This document shows, in pieces, positions 22,785 through 34,190 of a stretch of 64,000 bases of DNA; positions within the stretch are counted from its first letter, which is position 1; every line of letters begins with the position of its first letter. The translations under genes and the position numbers were made by a program. Source of the DNA: Arthrinium phaeospermum (taxonomy: Eukaryota; Ascomycota; Sordariomycetes; Amphisphaeriales; Apiosporaceae); the NCBI GenBank assembly GCA_006503535.1, contig QYRS01000002.1, positions 5,146,001 to 5,210,000 of the forward strand. The letters run 5' to 3'. The notes beneath the pieces are model-generated. The model had not been told where the DNA came from and did no database searches. It was given only the letters and a program-made list of their open reading frames with translations.

Positions 22785-23871
22785 ACACGAAGCTCTTATT
22801 AGCTTGAATCTGTGGCGGGTTTTTGTTACAACCTGGGTGGAGCTGATATTAATCCGACTGGGGATGATATTCAGAAAAGGAAAGGGGGGAAAGATGCTGA
22901 CGGATGTGGCTGATTAGCCAATTGATGCTTCAAAAGACGTGGTTGGCTGCCACGTGCTAGCCAGCAGTTTACTATAGCATTCATATGTATGTTTTCTATT
23001 GCTATCTATCGGCCTGGATAAATGGTTTACTTATACTATCTACATCCCTACTCTTGTCGTATTCTTGTCTCTCCTGTATGTGTTGTCTATGCGAAGTTTC
23101 GAGCTTCTACTGGGCCAGCTTCTATGCCAACCACGGCGGGATTTCCCGTCCCCGGGTGGTGAGTGGTCGAGACCCGGGCCTGCATCCCTGATGCACTAAT
23201 GACAGGATAACAGCCGAGCTCGGGGCTTTTTATATTCGTAACCGACCAATGGCGGGTCGTATATGCGTTGCAACCGCCAACAAGCTTTCTGGGCGCTCGC
23301 GAATGACGAATAAGGATAGTTTCAATTACATGACTTGGAGCTTGGAGGACCGAATGCAAATCGTCCAATCTATGATTATATCATCTTGAGCTTTCGCAAA
23401 GTGATATCATTGTGGTGTCATTTGCTGATGCAGCAGTAGCACGTCCGGATTGGCGGTGGTGGTGGTTGCTGCTTACGTTACTTTTGCTTAGGTACGAAAA
23501 ACCCCGAGTGAGAAACGAAAGAAGTGACGGTCCACAAATAATTAAAGGGCGGCGACTTCTACTTGTTAGGCGACTCGGTGGCTCCCGAGTCCTTCCCCGC
23601 ATTTGCCCCTACTGCCTACCATTCCCTGCAGGCGTCAGGAGAAGAAGACCAACCAGCTCGCCAGTCCAATTGCACCACCGCCTCCTGCTTGTCTCGGCTC
23701 TTCGGCCATTTCCTCTTCTCGCTCACACTCCGTCCCTTGATCGACATCCGCCGATCCGACCGCTTTATACTCGGGGCCGTGACGCTGTTGACGACTGCCA
23801 TTGGAACCTCACAATATTCGCATTATCCTTGAGAAATCACCGACAAATCAACCCAGCAACCCCCAAACCCA
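22785..23871. other. intergenic region upstream of ERG8
   Basis: The right half is presumably the promoter and 5' UTR of the phosphomevalonate kinase gene. Open frames across 23412-24263 run into the kinase exon in the wrong frame and were rejected. Confidence 0.5.
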
Positions 23872-25521
23872 ATGGCGCCGACACACACCGCCGTCTCCGC
23901 CCCGGGCAAGGTGCTCCTGGCCGGCGGCTACCTGGTGCTCGACAGGGACTACAGCTCCCTGGTCTTCGGCCTGAGCGCCCGCATCAGCGTCGTCGCCCGC
24001 GAGATCAGCACCAGCGCCGGCGTCCAGCTCCAGGAGATTGTCGTCACCAGCCCGCAATTCCAGGACAGCCAATGGCGCTACGGCTACCACCTGACGCCCG
24101 ACGGCGGCGGCCTCAAGGTCACCCAGCTCTACGTGTAAGTATTGCCTTCTTCTTTTGGTCATGTTCCTTGCTGTTTCATTCATTCTCTCTCTCTCACTTG
24201 ATGATGACTTCTCTTCATCGTCTACCCTTTGCGAGTCTTCTTCATGTCCGATGGCTGCCTTGACTGCTACCCCGCGTCTTGTTTGTTTCCCATCTCACCA
24301 TAATCCCGTCATTGTCACTCACGGCCTAATCCCAATCCCAACGTCGGGCCTCAACTTTTCTGTGTCGCAACATGCATCGTGGTTACACCTGCTCAATTGA
24401 TTGATGCCTCTTTCGCATGCTTATCGTCGGGATTCAGCGGCTCTTCCATAAACCCCAACCCATTTGTTGAGACCACCCTCACCTATGCTCTCACCTACAT
24501 TGCCTCGGTGTCGCCGTCGCGGCACCGCTCCGCCTTCAGCCTGGATCCCGTCCACCTCACCGTCCTGGCCGACAACGACTACTACTCACAACCGCACACC
24601 ATCCCCAACACCGAGAAGAACCCCACCCGCTTCTCCAAGTTCCCCACGCCCCTCAGCAAGGCCAACAAGACCGGCCTGGGCTCTTCGGCCGCTCTCGTCA
24701 CCTCTCTGACGGCCTCCCTGCTGACCCACTACCTGCCCGCCGAGCTGTTCGACATTGACAGCCAGGAGGGCAAGCGCATCCTGCACAACCTCGCCCAGGC
24801 CGCCCATTGTGCCGCCCAGGGCAAGGTGGGCTCCGGCTTCGACGTTGCCGCCGCCGTTTACGGCAGCTGCCGCTACCGGCGCTTCAGCCCCTCCATCCTA
24901 AACAGCCTGCCCCAGCCCGGCACGTCTGGCTTTGCGCCTGCCGTCGTTGACCTCGTTACCAACCAGAAGACCTGGGACACAGAGGTCGCCAAGGACGGCG
25001 TCAGCGTGCCCCCCGGTCTGGCCATCCGCATGTGCGATGTCGACTGCGGTTCCCAGACCGTCGGCATGGTGAAGCAGGTGCTGGCATGGAAGGCCGCGAA
25101 GCCCGAGGTGTCCAAGCAGCTCTGGGACAACCTGCAGGCCAAGAACGAGGCGCTCGGCAAGGTCCTGGCCGAGGACCGCAAGGATGACATCAAGCCCGCC
25201 GTCGACGCCATCCGCGAGCTGATCCGCGCCATGGGCACCGAGAGCAGCGTCCCCATTGAGCCCGAGACCCAGACCGCGCTGCTCGATGCCCTGGTCACCG
25301 AGGTTGACGGCGTCTACAACGGCGTTGTGCCCGGTGCCGGCGGCTTCGACGCCCTCGCCCTGCTGATGCGGGACGACGCCGAGACCGAGAGCCGGGTCAA
25401 GGAGTTTGTCAAGGGCTGGGGCAAGGAGCACGGCGGCATGGTCCGCCTGCTCGACGTCAAGGGCGAGATGGAGGGGGTCCGAAAGGAAGGGCTAGACCAG
25501 TATGGCGGCTGGTTGAGCTGA
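23872..25521 (+). CDS. erg8: phosphomevalonate kinase, 448 aa, two exons
   Basis: Exons are 23872-24134 and 24438-25521, joined in phase over a 303-nt intron, long for this window. The enzyme phosphorylates mevalonate-5-phosphate to mevalonate-5-diphosphate with ATP, in the mevalonate route to sterols and isoprenoids. GHMP-kinase features are visible: the N-terminal segment PGKVLLAGGYLVLD, the ATP-binding loop TGLGSSAALVTS at about residue 185, and the C-terminal glycine loop PGAGGFDALALL near residue 405. Length agrees with yeast Erg8 (about 450 residues). It is probably cytosolic and essential. The 5' exon carries the whole first motif, so the intron lies early, after TQLYV. Confidence 0.95.
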
Positions 25522-26610
25522 GCTACTCAAAAGCAAAATGGCAAAAGCCAAGAAGGAGGGAAATTAAAATATATGTGGCAAAAGTAGATGGGACAGAGGA
25601 GATTGTATTCGAAGCAAATTTACGAGATACACCACATGTGAATATAGACCGACTTGTTTTGCATACATTGGCATTCGGAACATCTGATGAATCGAATCTA
25701 TCCCCCAAGCAAGAAATTGTGAGTTTGGACCGTCACCGTCTCCGTTAGTGACACTCATCTGCTTGAAGGAGGAACCGATATCGATTGCAAGCCCCAATCG
25801 GTATTCAACCGTGGATAGCCCCAAGGGTTTCTTGAGTGGGCGGTCCAATATGCATAGCATGTTTGTGCAATAATGATTAATGCTTGGTGGACAAGCTCGC
25901 AGCTTGTCCCCTTTTCTTCCCTATCCGACATTGAGGAAGTTTGTCCGCAGTCAGCTTGGGTTTGACGGTCCATAGCTCTGCAATTTATACCGACCGTAAA
26001 TATGCTACGATTCGGGAATGGCCAAGTAGGATTCGACGTGATCCTGGGAATGGGCAGGAACTGCACTACAAGGCACACGGCATATTTTAACCAAGTCGGC
26101 GCCCGTTGGGCCAGAGTTTACGTCTTCTCCTGCACCATGACCCAGCTTCAGTTGGGGCTGGCATTACACTTGTGACCCAAGGATGTTGTTGCGGTATTCA
26201 AGTCTGTGGGGAAAGTGGTTTAACATGTCCCATCTTTCCTACCCGCTCATGTGTTAGCTCTCGAGGGAGAAGATGTTTAGTAGTCAGGGGTATCGACCTC
26301 GTGATGCAACTTCCTGTTGACAGCATGTTAACGTACAGTACCGATGCTGAAGTGACATGTTGTAATGCGTGAAGAAGCCAGAGTTAGTGAAACATAGAAG
26401 GGGAGCCGCTCCATCACACCAGGCAGTATGGTTGTAACGAACTGTGTATTTAACGTTCGCCATTCAATATGTTATGGTCCCATGCTCAGAGAGGCTATTG
26501 CCATGATCGACTATTGGATTCTTCCCAAACATTGTTGAATGGCTATTGGGCTCAAGGACTATCGTGACTGTCTAGCTTGCACGCTCTGCTAACCGTAACA
26601 GAACACCCCC
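25522..26610. other. convergent intergenic region
   Basis: It separates the 3' ends of erg8 (plus) and the MYND-finger gene (minus). No gene, RNA or repeat was recognised. Confidence 0.5.
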
Positions 26611-27762
26611 TTACATGTACCGCTCCAATTCCTCCTGCTTCAGAGCACCCAAAACCATTTTGCGGATGGCTCCCACTCCATCGGCAAGCAAAGGCTCGAC
26701 GCGTTCCTCGAGGAGTCGGCAGACCGCCCGTACCTTGCGAACGTCTAGATCGGTTTTCTGGCGGTTCACGAGGAGGATGCTGCCCGTCGTCAACTCCAAA
26801 CGCCCCTGTGGGATATGGCCCTGGGGGATCTGGCGCATCAGCATCTTGGCGTTCGGGTTTTTCCCGCTCGCGGTCTGCGCCCTTCCCTCTCGGCGCCGAC
26901 GGACCTGCTCGTAGTGGTAGGCAGCCCAGGACTCGCCGAAGCGCTCCGAGATCTCCAGCGGGTCGTTGCCCTCAAAGGTGAACACCGGGTGCGCCTTGGG
27001 GACATCGACTTGGACGAATTCGCGACCTCCAAAAGGATCGCGGCTCGATTGCCAGTCGCCGAGGCAATTGACGCGCACGCCTTTCACTTTTTTGACGTCT
27101 CCATATTGGCCGTTGGCGCCGCCCACCGGGTCGACCATGCTCCCGATCGTCTCGAGAAAGTAGCCCAGGTAGTCGATGGCGTCGCGGTACGCCGTAAGGT
27201 TCATATCAGCCATCTTGGCTGCGTCGAACGCGTTACCGGCCTTAAGGTACGCAACGATGGGACCCTTCCATAATTTCTTTCCCAGGCCGTCCAAACAGAG
27301 GCAGTGGGGTCCCACGTGCAGTGTTTCGTTGACCTGAACGGCGTCGTTGCCGTCGTACTCGGTCAGGTACCGGAGCCTGAGCGAGTCGGGGAGCCAGCGT
27401 CGGCCACGCAGGATGTTGTTCCGAACGACCTGGAGGCCGCGACCGAGGTAGCGTTCGGAGCCTGGGACGTGGAGCAGCTGGTCCAGCTCTGGCTCGAAAT
27501 AGCCCGCGGTGCCGGTCTCCTTGGTGTCAAGCCAGCATAGTTGCGGCTCGCTGCCATAATTGACCATGGGGAAGTAGATGACTAGGTAGTGAGACGGCGA
27601 CGGGCGGGCGGTGTAGCACTCTTGGAAGTTGCTGCATAGGCGCTTGTGCGTCCGCCAGTCGGTGTGTTGGCATTCGGGTGAGCAGTAGGCGGCAGAGCGG
27701 CACCGGCCGCAATACTCGGCAGGGGTGCTACCGCAGATGGTACATTGCAGTCGGCTTTCCAT
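26611..27762 (-). CDS. MYND zinc-finger protein, 383 aa, single exon
   Basis: The frame is uninterrupted. Residues 7-42 form a MYND finger: Cys pairs CTIC and CGRC, then YCSPECQHTDWRTHKRLC. MYND fingers usually bind proline-rich peptides in partner proteins. The remaining 340 residues have no SET-domain motifs that I can see, so it is not an obvious methyltransferase; similar MYND-plus-unknown proteins are numerous in filamentous fungi. The tail is charged and helical. No signal peptide or membrane segment is visible. The function beyond a likely protein-interaction role is unknown. Confidence 0.87.
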   Translation of the reverse strand: MESRLQCTICGSTPAEYCGRCRSAAYCSPECQHTDWRTHKRLCSNFQECYTARPSPSHYLVIYFPMVNYGSEPQLCWLDTKETGTAGYFEPELDQLLHVPGSERYLGRGLQVVRNNILRGRRWLPDSLRLRYLTEYDGNDAVQVNETLHVGPHCLCLDGLGKKLWKGPIVAYLKAGNAFDAAKMADMNLTAYRDAIDYLGYFLETIGSMVDPVGGANGQYGDVKKVKGVRVNCLGDWQSSRDPFGGREFVQVDVPKAHPVFTFEGNDPLEISERFGESWAAYHYEQVRRRREGRAQTASGKNPNAKMLMRQIPQGHIPQGRLELTTGSILLVNRQKTDLDVRKVRAVCRLLEERVEPLLADGVGAIRKMVLGALKQEELERYM

Positions 27763-29036
27763 ATTGAATCAAAAGACTTGGGTACGTAGCGTGTATGTGA
27801 CGGGGCGAAAACTCTGGTGGAAGGTTGGGGGTTCTGGGAAGCCTGCTTGAACAAAGTAAAGAAAATGTGACAAATGCATCGACGCGTCTTCCTTGAAGAA
27901 TTGATTGCAGCCAAGGTAAACAAATGTCGAACGACAGTCACGCGGATTCCATGGGAAGCTGCATACTCCAAAGTCCAGGAGCAGAGCTTTATTGACATGG
28001 GGGGGCTTTAAGTCGACCAGGATGTTTGTAGACATGTATATAGTAACGGAAAACTCGAAGGCCACCGGAGGGTCAACACGACGATCGCCTTGTTCTTAGA
28101 CACCAGTTTGCATTGGAATATAGGAAGATTGGTCTTGTCACATTGTTCTATCAGCTCTGCCACAAATGCACCCAGCACCAATTGCTATCCCACGCAATAC
28201 TGGATGGAAACATTATGTGACCCATATACAATAACGCGGCTACAATGTAACCTTGGCAGGGATCGATAGAATTGGAAGAGGGAACTTTTACTTGCTCAAA
28301 CAACCACAACATCTTGGAAGACGTTCAAGAGAAGAGTAGCTCAAGCAGCTCCCCGTTGTTAGACAAGTCGTTGATGCACCATTCTTGGCTGTGCATGCTG
28401 CAAGTCAAGACGATGGGCACGTGTCAAAAGCGCTGGCTTGCGAGCCTGGCCCAGAAGCAGGCTGGTGGCAATGGGTTAGTTGATGAGACCGAGGATGGAG
28501 CACTGGCCCCCCTGACACAGGCGAGCTAGAATGAGAGTAAGTTACGATACTCGGATTGTCAAGTCCAAAGAGCCATCTGTCTAGTGAGGACACTGTCTGT
28601 TGCGAACTGCACACTTGTGTGGCCGTTCCTATCCATGACTTGCGTGTTCCTCGCTGACTGAGCGGTCTTTCCCAGCATGATGAGATGCTCGATGACTATC
28701 GATCGTCGCAGGCAACAGACTGCTGAATATTGGGTGTTGCCGGAAATTTGTGCCAGTTATGGAATAGTGGGCATCACTCGGTGGGTTAGTTGGTGTTGCG
28801 TTTTCATCTTACCCTCGTCGAAGAAACAAAACCACCATCACTGGATTATCGGAAAAGTAGGAAGGAACCTTGTTCCAGCACAAAAGAAACGCAACAGGGC
28901 AGGAAAAATGCCATCAAAACTCCCCAAAACTCAATTCATGCCTTCATGGCCTCGCGGCCGAACGTCTTGTTCAAATCTTGAAGGGAAAAAGTAACAACTG
29001 GAAACGCCGGGCCAACAAAGAAAAACACCAAACGAC
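27763..29036. other. intergenic, no supported gene
   Basis: The left part is the promoter of the MYND gene. Short open frames such as 28272-28529 have no supporting features. Confidence 0.5.
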
Positions 29037-29645
29037 TTAAGCTCCCCGGGTGGGGGCCGGAGGAGGGGACCGGGACCGGGATTCGGGGTGCGGCAGGCGT
29101 CGGCCAATCGGGAGGGTCACCTTGAGGTGGGTGATCACCTCCGCCTCGGGTGGCCTGGTGAGGAGAATCGTAGTTAGCAAGGTATGTTCTGAATTTATAT
29201 GCCCACAAGATAGGGGCGGCAATATTAGAATGGGGGAAATAAACAAACAATGCTTACGAGCCCGAGGCAGGAAGGGTCCGGTGGACCACGACCTCGCTCT
29301 CGATGGTGGTGGTTCCTTCGGCGGTCTTGCCCAGCAGGTCGGTCTTGGGACCGCTGGCGGAAGCGGACTGCGTAAGAAGAGGTTAGACTTGAGCGCGTTC
29401 GGCCTTGGTCGTGGTTCAAATGTCACTTGAACCGTCTAAGAGTTGCAGTAGAAAATCAAGAGATTACTCACGATGTTGGTGGTGCCAGCCGCACCCGCAA
29501 CCCCAAATACTTCGAGAGGGATGCCCGGTTGGGCAGGGCCCTCGTCCTCCTTCTTCTCCTTCTTCTTTTGCTTGCCGAAGCAAGCGATGATGGCGTCAAT
29601 GGCCCCCTGGAATGAGGGGGCCCAGATTGTGATGGGGAAGGCCAT
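29037..29645 (-). CDS. hypothetical small protein, 133 aa, three exons
   Basis: Exons are 29645-29472, 29367-29258 and 29154-29037; all borders are GT-AG and the phases agree (0, then 2). The first exon gives an amphipathic/hydrophobic start (MAFPITIWAPSFQGAIDAII) followed by a Lys/Glu-rich stretch. The middle is Thr/Val-rich and the end is Pro/Arg/Ser-rich (RSRSPPPAPTRGA). No known domain was recognised. The consistency of three spliced exons is the main evidence that it is a gene. The hydrophobic start is too weak to call a signal peptide with confidence. A GT/GA microsatellite lies directly in its 5' leader. Confidence 0.6.
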
Positions 29646-29648
29646 CTT

Positions 29649-29709
29649 GTGTGTGTGTGAGAGAGAGAGAGAGAGGGAGAGAGCGTGTATGTATGTATGT
29701 GTGTGTGTG
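29649..29709. repeat. compound GT/GA/GTAT microsatellite
   Basis: Runs of GT, then GA, then GTAT and GT again lie immediately upstream of the start codon of the minus-strand gene at 29037-29645, in its probable 5' UTR. Confidence 0.85.
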
Positions 29710-30062
29710 GTTGCAACTCAGGTTGTGTAGGGCACTCTGTTTTGCTGCCTATGCGCCTGATATGGGTTGAAACGATTGCAATTGAATCAATCGATAGTTA
29801 TTTACAGAGCATGATGGCTGATGCTCCAGTGCTTAAGCCTCAGTGCTGAAGTTTCTAGGCGGTATAACACACACCCATGCCTTCGAGCGAAAACACGCTA
29901 TTTCCAAAACACTTCCAGCTTAGCCACGCTCCAACATTTATCCTCCCAACGCAATTGTTTTCAATGGCTGATATCGTAATCGCCTCCTGGACACGCTGGG
30001 TAACGGGTTTGCGTGAGCTGATGATGTCCTTAAAGACGGGGGACAACCGGTTGTTGCACTAG

Positions 30063-31598
30063 TCATTTGGGGTAGTCCTTCAGGTGGAAGCTCTTGAGCT
30101 GCACGAATTGGTCAAATCCAAACCTGCTCAAGGTAACCCCCTTGCCCGAGTTCTTCAATCCTGTCCAGGCCAGATCCTATTCAACGTGTCAGCGGCTAAT
30201 CACTTGCAATCATCTACCAGGATCTCGAGGGTTTGTTTGCTTGACTTACTGGGCTCGGGAAGTCGGCGCGGTTGACGAACACGGTTCCGGCTTCGACTTG
30301 CTCGGCTACCTCGTAGCCCTTCGCGGTATCCTTTGTCCATATGCTGGCGGTCAATCCGAACTCGCTGTCGTTCATGAACTTTATGGCCTCTTCGTCCGAC
30401 TTCACCTTCATTACCGCGATAACAGGGCCAAAGGTCTCTTCGGTCATGACTCGCATGCTGTGATCAACACCAGTAAGCAGCGTGGGCTTGACGAAGTTGC
30501 CCTTGGGCGGCAGTTCCTTGAACGTGGCATTATCCGGGGTCTCGTCCTTGGCGCCCTTCTCGAGAGCGTCCTTGACATGAGCGGCAATGGCCTCCTTCGA
30601 CTGCTTCGAGACGACTGGGCCGATCTGTGTCTCGGAGTCCAGGGGATCTCCGACCTTGTACCCCTCAAGAACCTTCTGGGTAGCCTTGATGAAGTCATCG
30701 TAGACATTCTCGTCGACATACACTCGTTCAATGGAACAGCAACTCTGGCCAGAGTTGAAGATGGCACCATCGACAATCTCATCGGCGGCCCAGGCCAAGT
30801 CGACATCCCCGCGGACATAAGCGGGATCCTTGCCACCGAGTTCCAAACCGACGTTGATAAGACGATCTGAAGCTGCCTTCTGCACTGCCAGACCGCCGGG
30901 GACGGAGCCAGTGAAGCAGATGTGAGCGATGCTGGGGTTTCTGACGATAGCCTCAATCATTGTCGGTGAGCCGCAGTGGAAGTACTGCAAGACGCCAGAA
31001 GGGAGACCGGCTTCAGTGAAGGCCTTGGTGACCTGCTCGGCGATGGTGGGTGTTTGTGGGGAAGGCTTCAGAATGACAGTGTTGCCAGACAGCAGGGCCG
31101 GGACCAACGAGTTCACCAGGGTAAGGTATGGGTACTGGTGCTACGGTTAGCGTATGACAGAAACTGATGGAGCCAGTGGGCGAGGTTGCTTACATTCCAT
31201 GGGAAGAGGATGAGGACGGGCCCCACGGGCGTCTTGCGGATGAAGCGTTTGAAGCCCTGCTCGGCCTCTCCTTCGGTATCCTTCAGGACATCCTCGCTGA
31301 TCTTGACTAGGTAGTCGCCACGCTTGATGGCCGTGGTGACCTCGACGCCGGTGTACTTGATGGGCCTTCCCATCTGTACGGTGATTTCCTGTGCCAACTC
31401 ATCCTTCTTGTCGGCAAGCAGCTTCAGGGCTTTCTTGACGATGATTTGACGGTCTGTGAGCTTGGTCTTCCTCCACGACTCAAATGCCTTGGCAGAAACC
31501 TGGGGCAACTCCTGGATGTCGGAATCACTGAGACCATTGCGAGTGATGATGGGCTCGTTGGTGGTGGGCGAGATGGTGGTGATGACCTCGACCGACAT
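30063..31598 (-). CDS. NAD(P)-dependent aldehyde dehydrogenase, 467 aa, three exons
   Basis: Exons are 31598-31194, 31134-30250 and 30176-30063, all in phase 0. It belongs to the aldehyde dehydrogenase superfamily, which oxidises aldehydes to acids with NAD(P)+. Motifs seen: PVLILFPWNYP (cofactor entry), FTGSVPGG near residue 213, the general base in LELGGK (Glu233) and the catalytic cysteine in NSGQSCC (Cys267). The C-terminal LAWTGLKNSGKG is typical. No targeting peptide is visible, so a cytosolic location is likely. The exact substrate cannot be read; succinate-semialdehyde-like enzymes are the nearest in feel. It shares a 620-bp divergent promoter with ESF2 that carries four GATAA motifs, which could mean nitrogen-responsive GATA-factor control. 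Confidence 0.92.
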
Positions 31599-32217
31599 GG
31601 TGGCGAGTGAGCAATGGATGAGCTATCTGGGGAAATAGAAGATGAGAGTCAATGAGTGGGATGTACTGGGTTCACGTCGTGATGTGGTTTGCTTTTGCAG
31701 TCGGTCTTGGTTCTCAAACAAGAAGAATCGAAGAGATGAGTGAGCGAGCTGGTTGTTGTGGATGGTCAAAGGACAAACAAAGCAAGGTATCGGAGTGATA
31801 TCGGACACCCTAGCACTGGATGTTATCTATCAGTGGCCCGGTTCATGATTCAAGTAACGTCAACCCCGCGGTCATTGGAGGCTGGAGGGGCAATGACATA
31901 GCCCGTACGCTAACAGCTCACGCGCTCGATAACGATAATGACTAAGAAGCACGCTAACAGAGCCACTTGTCGCGATATCGATATCGATAATGCACTCCGA
32001 TAAGCTCCAGCGCTCCAAGGGATGGGCGATCCACTAAATTTCTACAGACAGTCCCCACTGCAACCTTTTTTCTCAGTTCAGTCGATTCGATTCTCACTTT
32101 GGTTGATATCCAAGTTCAGCCTTTACTTAATTCAGAGAGCCTGTTCAATTCTGGTCTGATGCTCATTTAACTGTTCTATTCCTGTTTGAGGCAGTCGACC
32201 AAAGAAACACAGCCAAG
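31599..32217. promoter_or_regulatory. divergent promoter between aldehyde dehydrogenase and ESF2 genes
   Basis: The two start codons face away from each other across 619 bp. The stretch 31928-32004 holds four GATAA motifs (31928, 31934, 31986, 31999; the last is GATAAG), the core recognised by fungal GATA factors of the AreA/NIT2 type. A 14-bp perfect palindrome built from ATATCG units lies at 31973-31986. Function is inferred from motif content only. Confidence 0.45.
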
Positions 32218-33219
32218 ATGGCCCCTCAAAAGAGGAACGCGTTCCTTGACGCTGATGAGAGCGACGAAGACATTGGTGGATACGAATCTGAAGAGGAGCT
32301 GCAGAAGGGAGGAAACCGCAGCGCAAAGCGGAGGAAGGTAGACGACTCTGAAATCTCAGATGACGAAGACGACATTGCCAGCCAGGATGGGGATGAGCAA
32401 GCTATGAAGGGCAAGGGCAAGTCCAAGGCGGCCAAGACTCAGCAGGCCAAGAAAGCGGCATCTGGCTCGGACGACGAAGAGATGGAGGAACTCGGCAGTG
32501 ATGAGGACGATTATGACGACGATAGCCTGGCCGGCGAATTGCCGGGTCTTTCGAAACCCTTGACCAAGAAGAACTTGGTCGCTACCGAAAAGGCCATCAA
32601 AAAGTCCGGCGTGGTCTACCTGTCGCGCATCCCGCCCTTTATGAAGCCGCAGAAGCTGCGCTCGCTGCTAGAGCCCTACGGAAAGATCAACCGCATCTTC
32701 CTGTCGCCCGAGGACCCCCTGGCGCATTCGCGCCGGGTGCGCAACGGCGGCAACAAGAAGCGATCCTTCACCGACGGCTGGGTCGAGTTCATCAACAAGA
32801 AGGACGCCAAGGCCGCCGTGGACCTGCTCAACGCCCGGACGATTGGCGGCAAGAAGGGCACGTACTACCGCGACGACATCTGGAACCTGCTCTACCTCAA
32901 GGGCTTCAAGTGGCACAACCTGACGGAGCAGATCTCGGCCGAGGCCGCCGAGCGCGCCAGCAGGATGCGCGCCGAGATCAGCCGCACCAACAAGGAGAAC
33001 AAGGAGTTCGTCCGCAACGTCGAAAACGCCAAGATCCAGGACACCAAGCAGACCAAGGCGGCTGCCAAGACGAAGAAGGAAACGGCCGACAAGAAGGACA
33101 CAGCTGCCCCTGCGCCAGAGGCCAAGGTCCGGCGCACGTTCGAGCAGTCGTCCATGGCGAAGAAGAGGGAGGACAAGCTGCCCGAGAAGACGCAACGAGT
33201 GATGAGCATGTTGCTTTAA
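32218..33219 (+). CDS. esf2: ESF2/ABT1-type pre-rRNA processing factor, 333 aa, single exon
   Basis: Esf2 is an RNA-binding factor of the small-subunit processome that acts in 18S rRNA maturation and stimulates the helicase Dbp8 in yeast. Residues 1-110 are highly acidic and serine-rich with basic clusters (SAKRRKVDD) typical of nucleolar proteins. The RRM-like core starts near residue 130 (GVVYLSRIPPFMKPQKLRSL) and includes the family-specific long loop and DGWVEF. The signature YYRDDIWNLLYLKGFKWHNL follows, and the C-terminus is Lys/Ala-rich. Length fits the family. It acts in the nucleolus. It is convergent with the chloroperoxidase gene only about 100 bp downstream. Confidence 0.94.
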   Translation: MAPQKRNAFLDADESDEDIGGYESEEELQKGGNRSAKRRKVDDSEISDDEDDIASQDGDEQAMKGKGKSKAAKTQQAKKAASGSDDEEMEELGSDEDDYDDDSLAGELPGLSKPLTKKNLVATEKAIKKSGVVYLSRIPPFMKPQKLRSLLEPYGKINRIFLSPEDPLAHSRRVRNGGNKKRSFTDGWVEFINKKDAKAAVDLLNARTIGGKKGTYYRDDIWNLLYLKGFKWHNLTEQISAEAAERASRMRAEISRTNKENKEFVRNVENAKIQDTKQTKAAAKTKKETADKKDTAAPAPEAKVRRTFEQSSMAKKREDKLPEKTQRVMSMLL

Positions 33220-33321
33220 TAGCAATAGATTGGTTGATACCCCCCTAATTTACAACTGCCTGAACGCTACATCCAGAATCCATGCGAAACGCCGCCAACA
33301 GATGCCCGCTTATCCAATCCA

Positions 33322-34190
33322 CTACTCTTCGACCGGAACGGCTGCAATTTTCTGGGCCATGGCCGTCACATCCGCTGCCGAGACGAAATCCTGGGGCCTA
33401 TTCCATCCTTGGTCGTACGGCAATCTCTCTTGTTCTGCAATCAAGCTGGTCAGTGTGTGTGGCGTCATGTTGGACAAAGCGATATCCACCTACCAAACAT
33501 GCTCCGAACCCAGTCCGTCCGCGCGTTTCCATTGGTCTTGTCACCAAACGCAATCAAGTACAGGCCGCTCTCTGCGTAACTCGTCGACAGTCCGCTCCCT
33601 GTGAGGTTGAAATCGGGATCGGTCCTTTTCGCAGTCGCGACGCGATCGGCGCGGGCTTCGGCGGCCGTCTCGATGCTTACGACGCCCTTGCCGCCGAAGT
33701 GGCTGGCCGTCTGCGCCCACACTTTGGGGTCAAAGTGCAGCGAGTCGCCGGTGGAGGCTTCAGCTCGCGACAATGAGGCGTCGTGCTCGAACGGCTTCTG
33801 GTCCAGGTCGACGAGGTCGAAAGTGGTGCCGTTGTGGCTGTTCGTGGACACCTGCATAGCGCCCCGGATCTGGCCGACGAAGGGCTCGGGGTCAAAGTTC
33901 AGGGCGTCCTGCAGCACGGAGGTGGCCTGCTGGTAGTTGATGTTGCGGCCGTCGCGGGGAAGGAAGCCATGGTTGGCCAGCGAGTTCAGCATGGGACACG
34001 GCCCCCGGCCTAGGTAGTTGGTGAAGGATCGTGTCAGTAGAGCTCATTGAGGACGATATGAAAGATGCTATTAAGGCGAAAACCCACTGTCTCCAGCTTT
34101 GGCTGCTTGCCATTCGTGACCCATTGGCTCCTGGCTGCTCTCGCACCATGGGAGCACGGCCAACAAACCGCATAACGTGTGAAGCTGCAT
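33322..34190 (-). CDS. secreted heme-thiolate chloroperoxidase/peroxygenase, 243 aa, three exons
   Basis: Exons are 34190-34088, 34009-33494 and 33434-33322; phases agree. Family: heme haloperoxidases, including chloroperoxidase and unspecific peroxygenases, which use hydrogen peroxide to halogenate or oxygenate small organic molecules. A signal peptide is seen at residues 1-20. The proximal heme ligand lies in PCPMLNSLANHG (Cys39), spliced directly to a DSRG lead-in typical of the family. The distal EHD motif is at 109-111, followed by SLSRAE. The short size is that of the short peroxygenase group. The C-terminus FEQERLPYDQGW is conserved. It probably acts outside the cell on aromatic or aliphatic compounds. 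Confidence 0.92.

Noticed and set aside
23120..23200. GC-rich stretch with short inverted words resembling part of a 5S rRNA gene
   Set aside because: The 5S internal control elements and overall length do not match.
23412..24263. 283-codon frame overlapping the 5' end of erg8
   Set aside because: It runs through the erg8 leader and first exon in the wrong frame; the kinase motifs are in the other frame.
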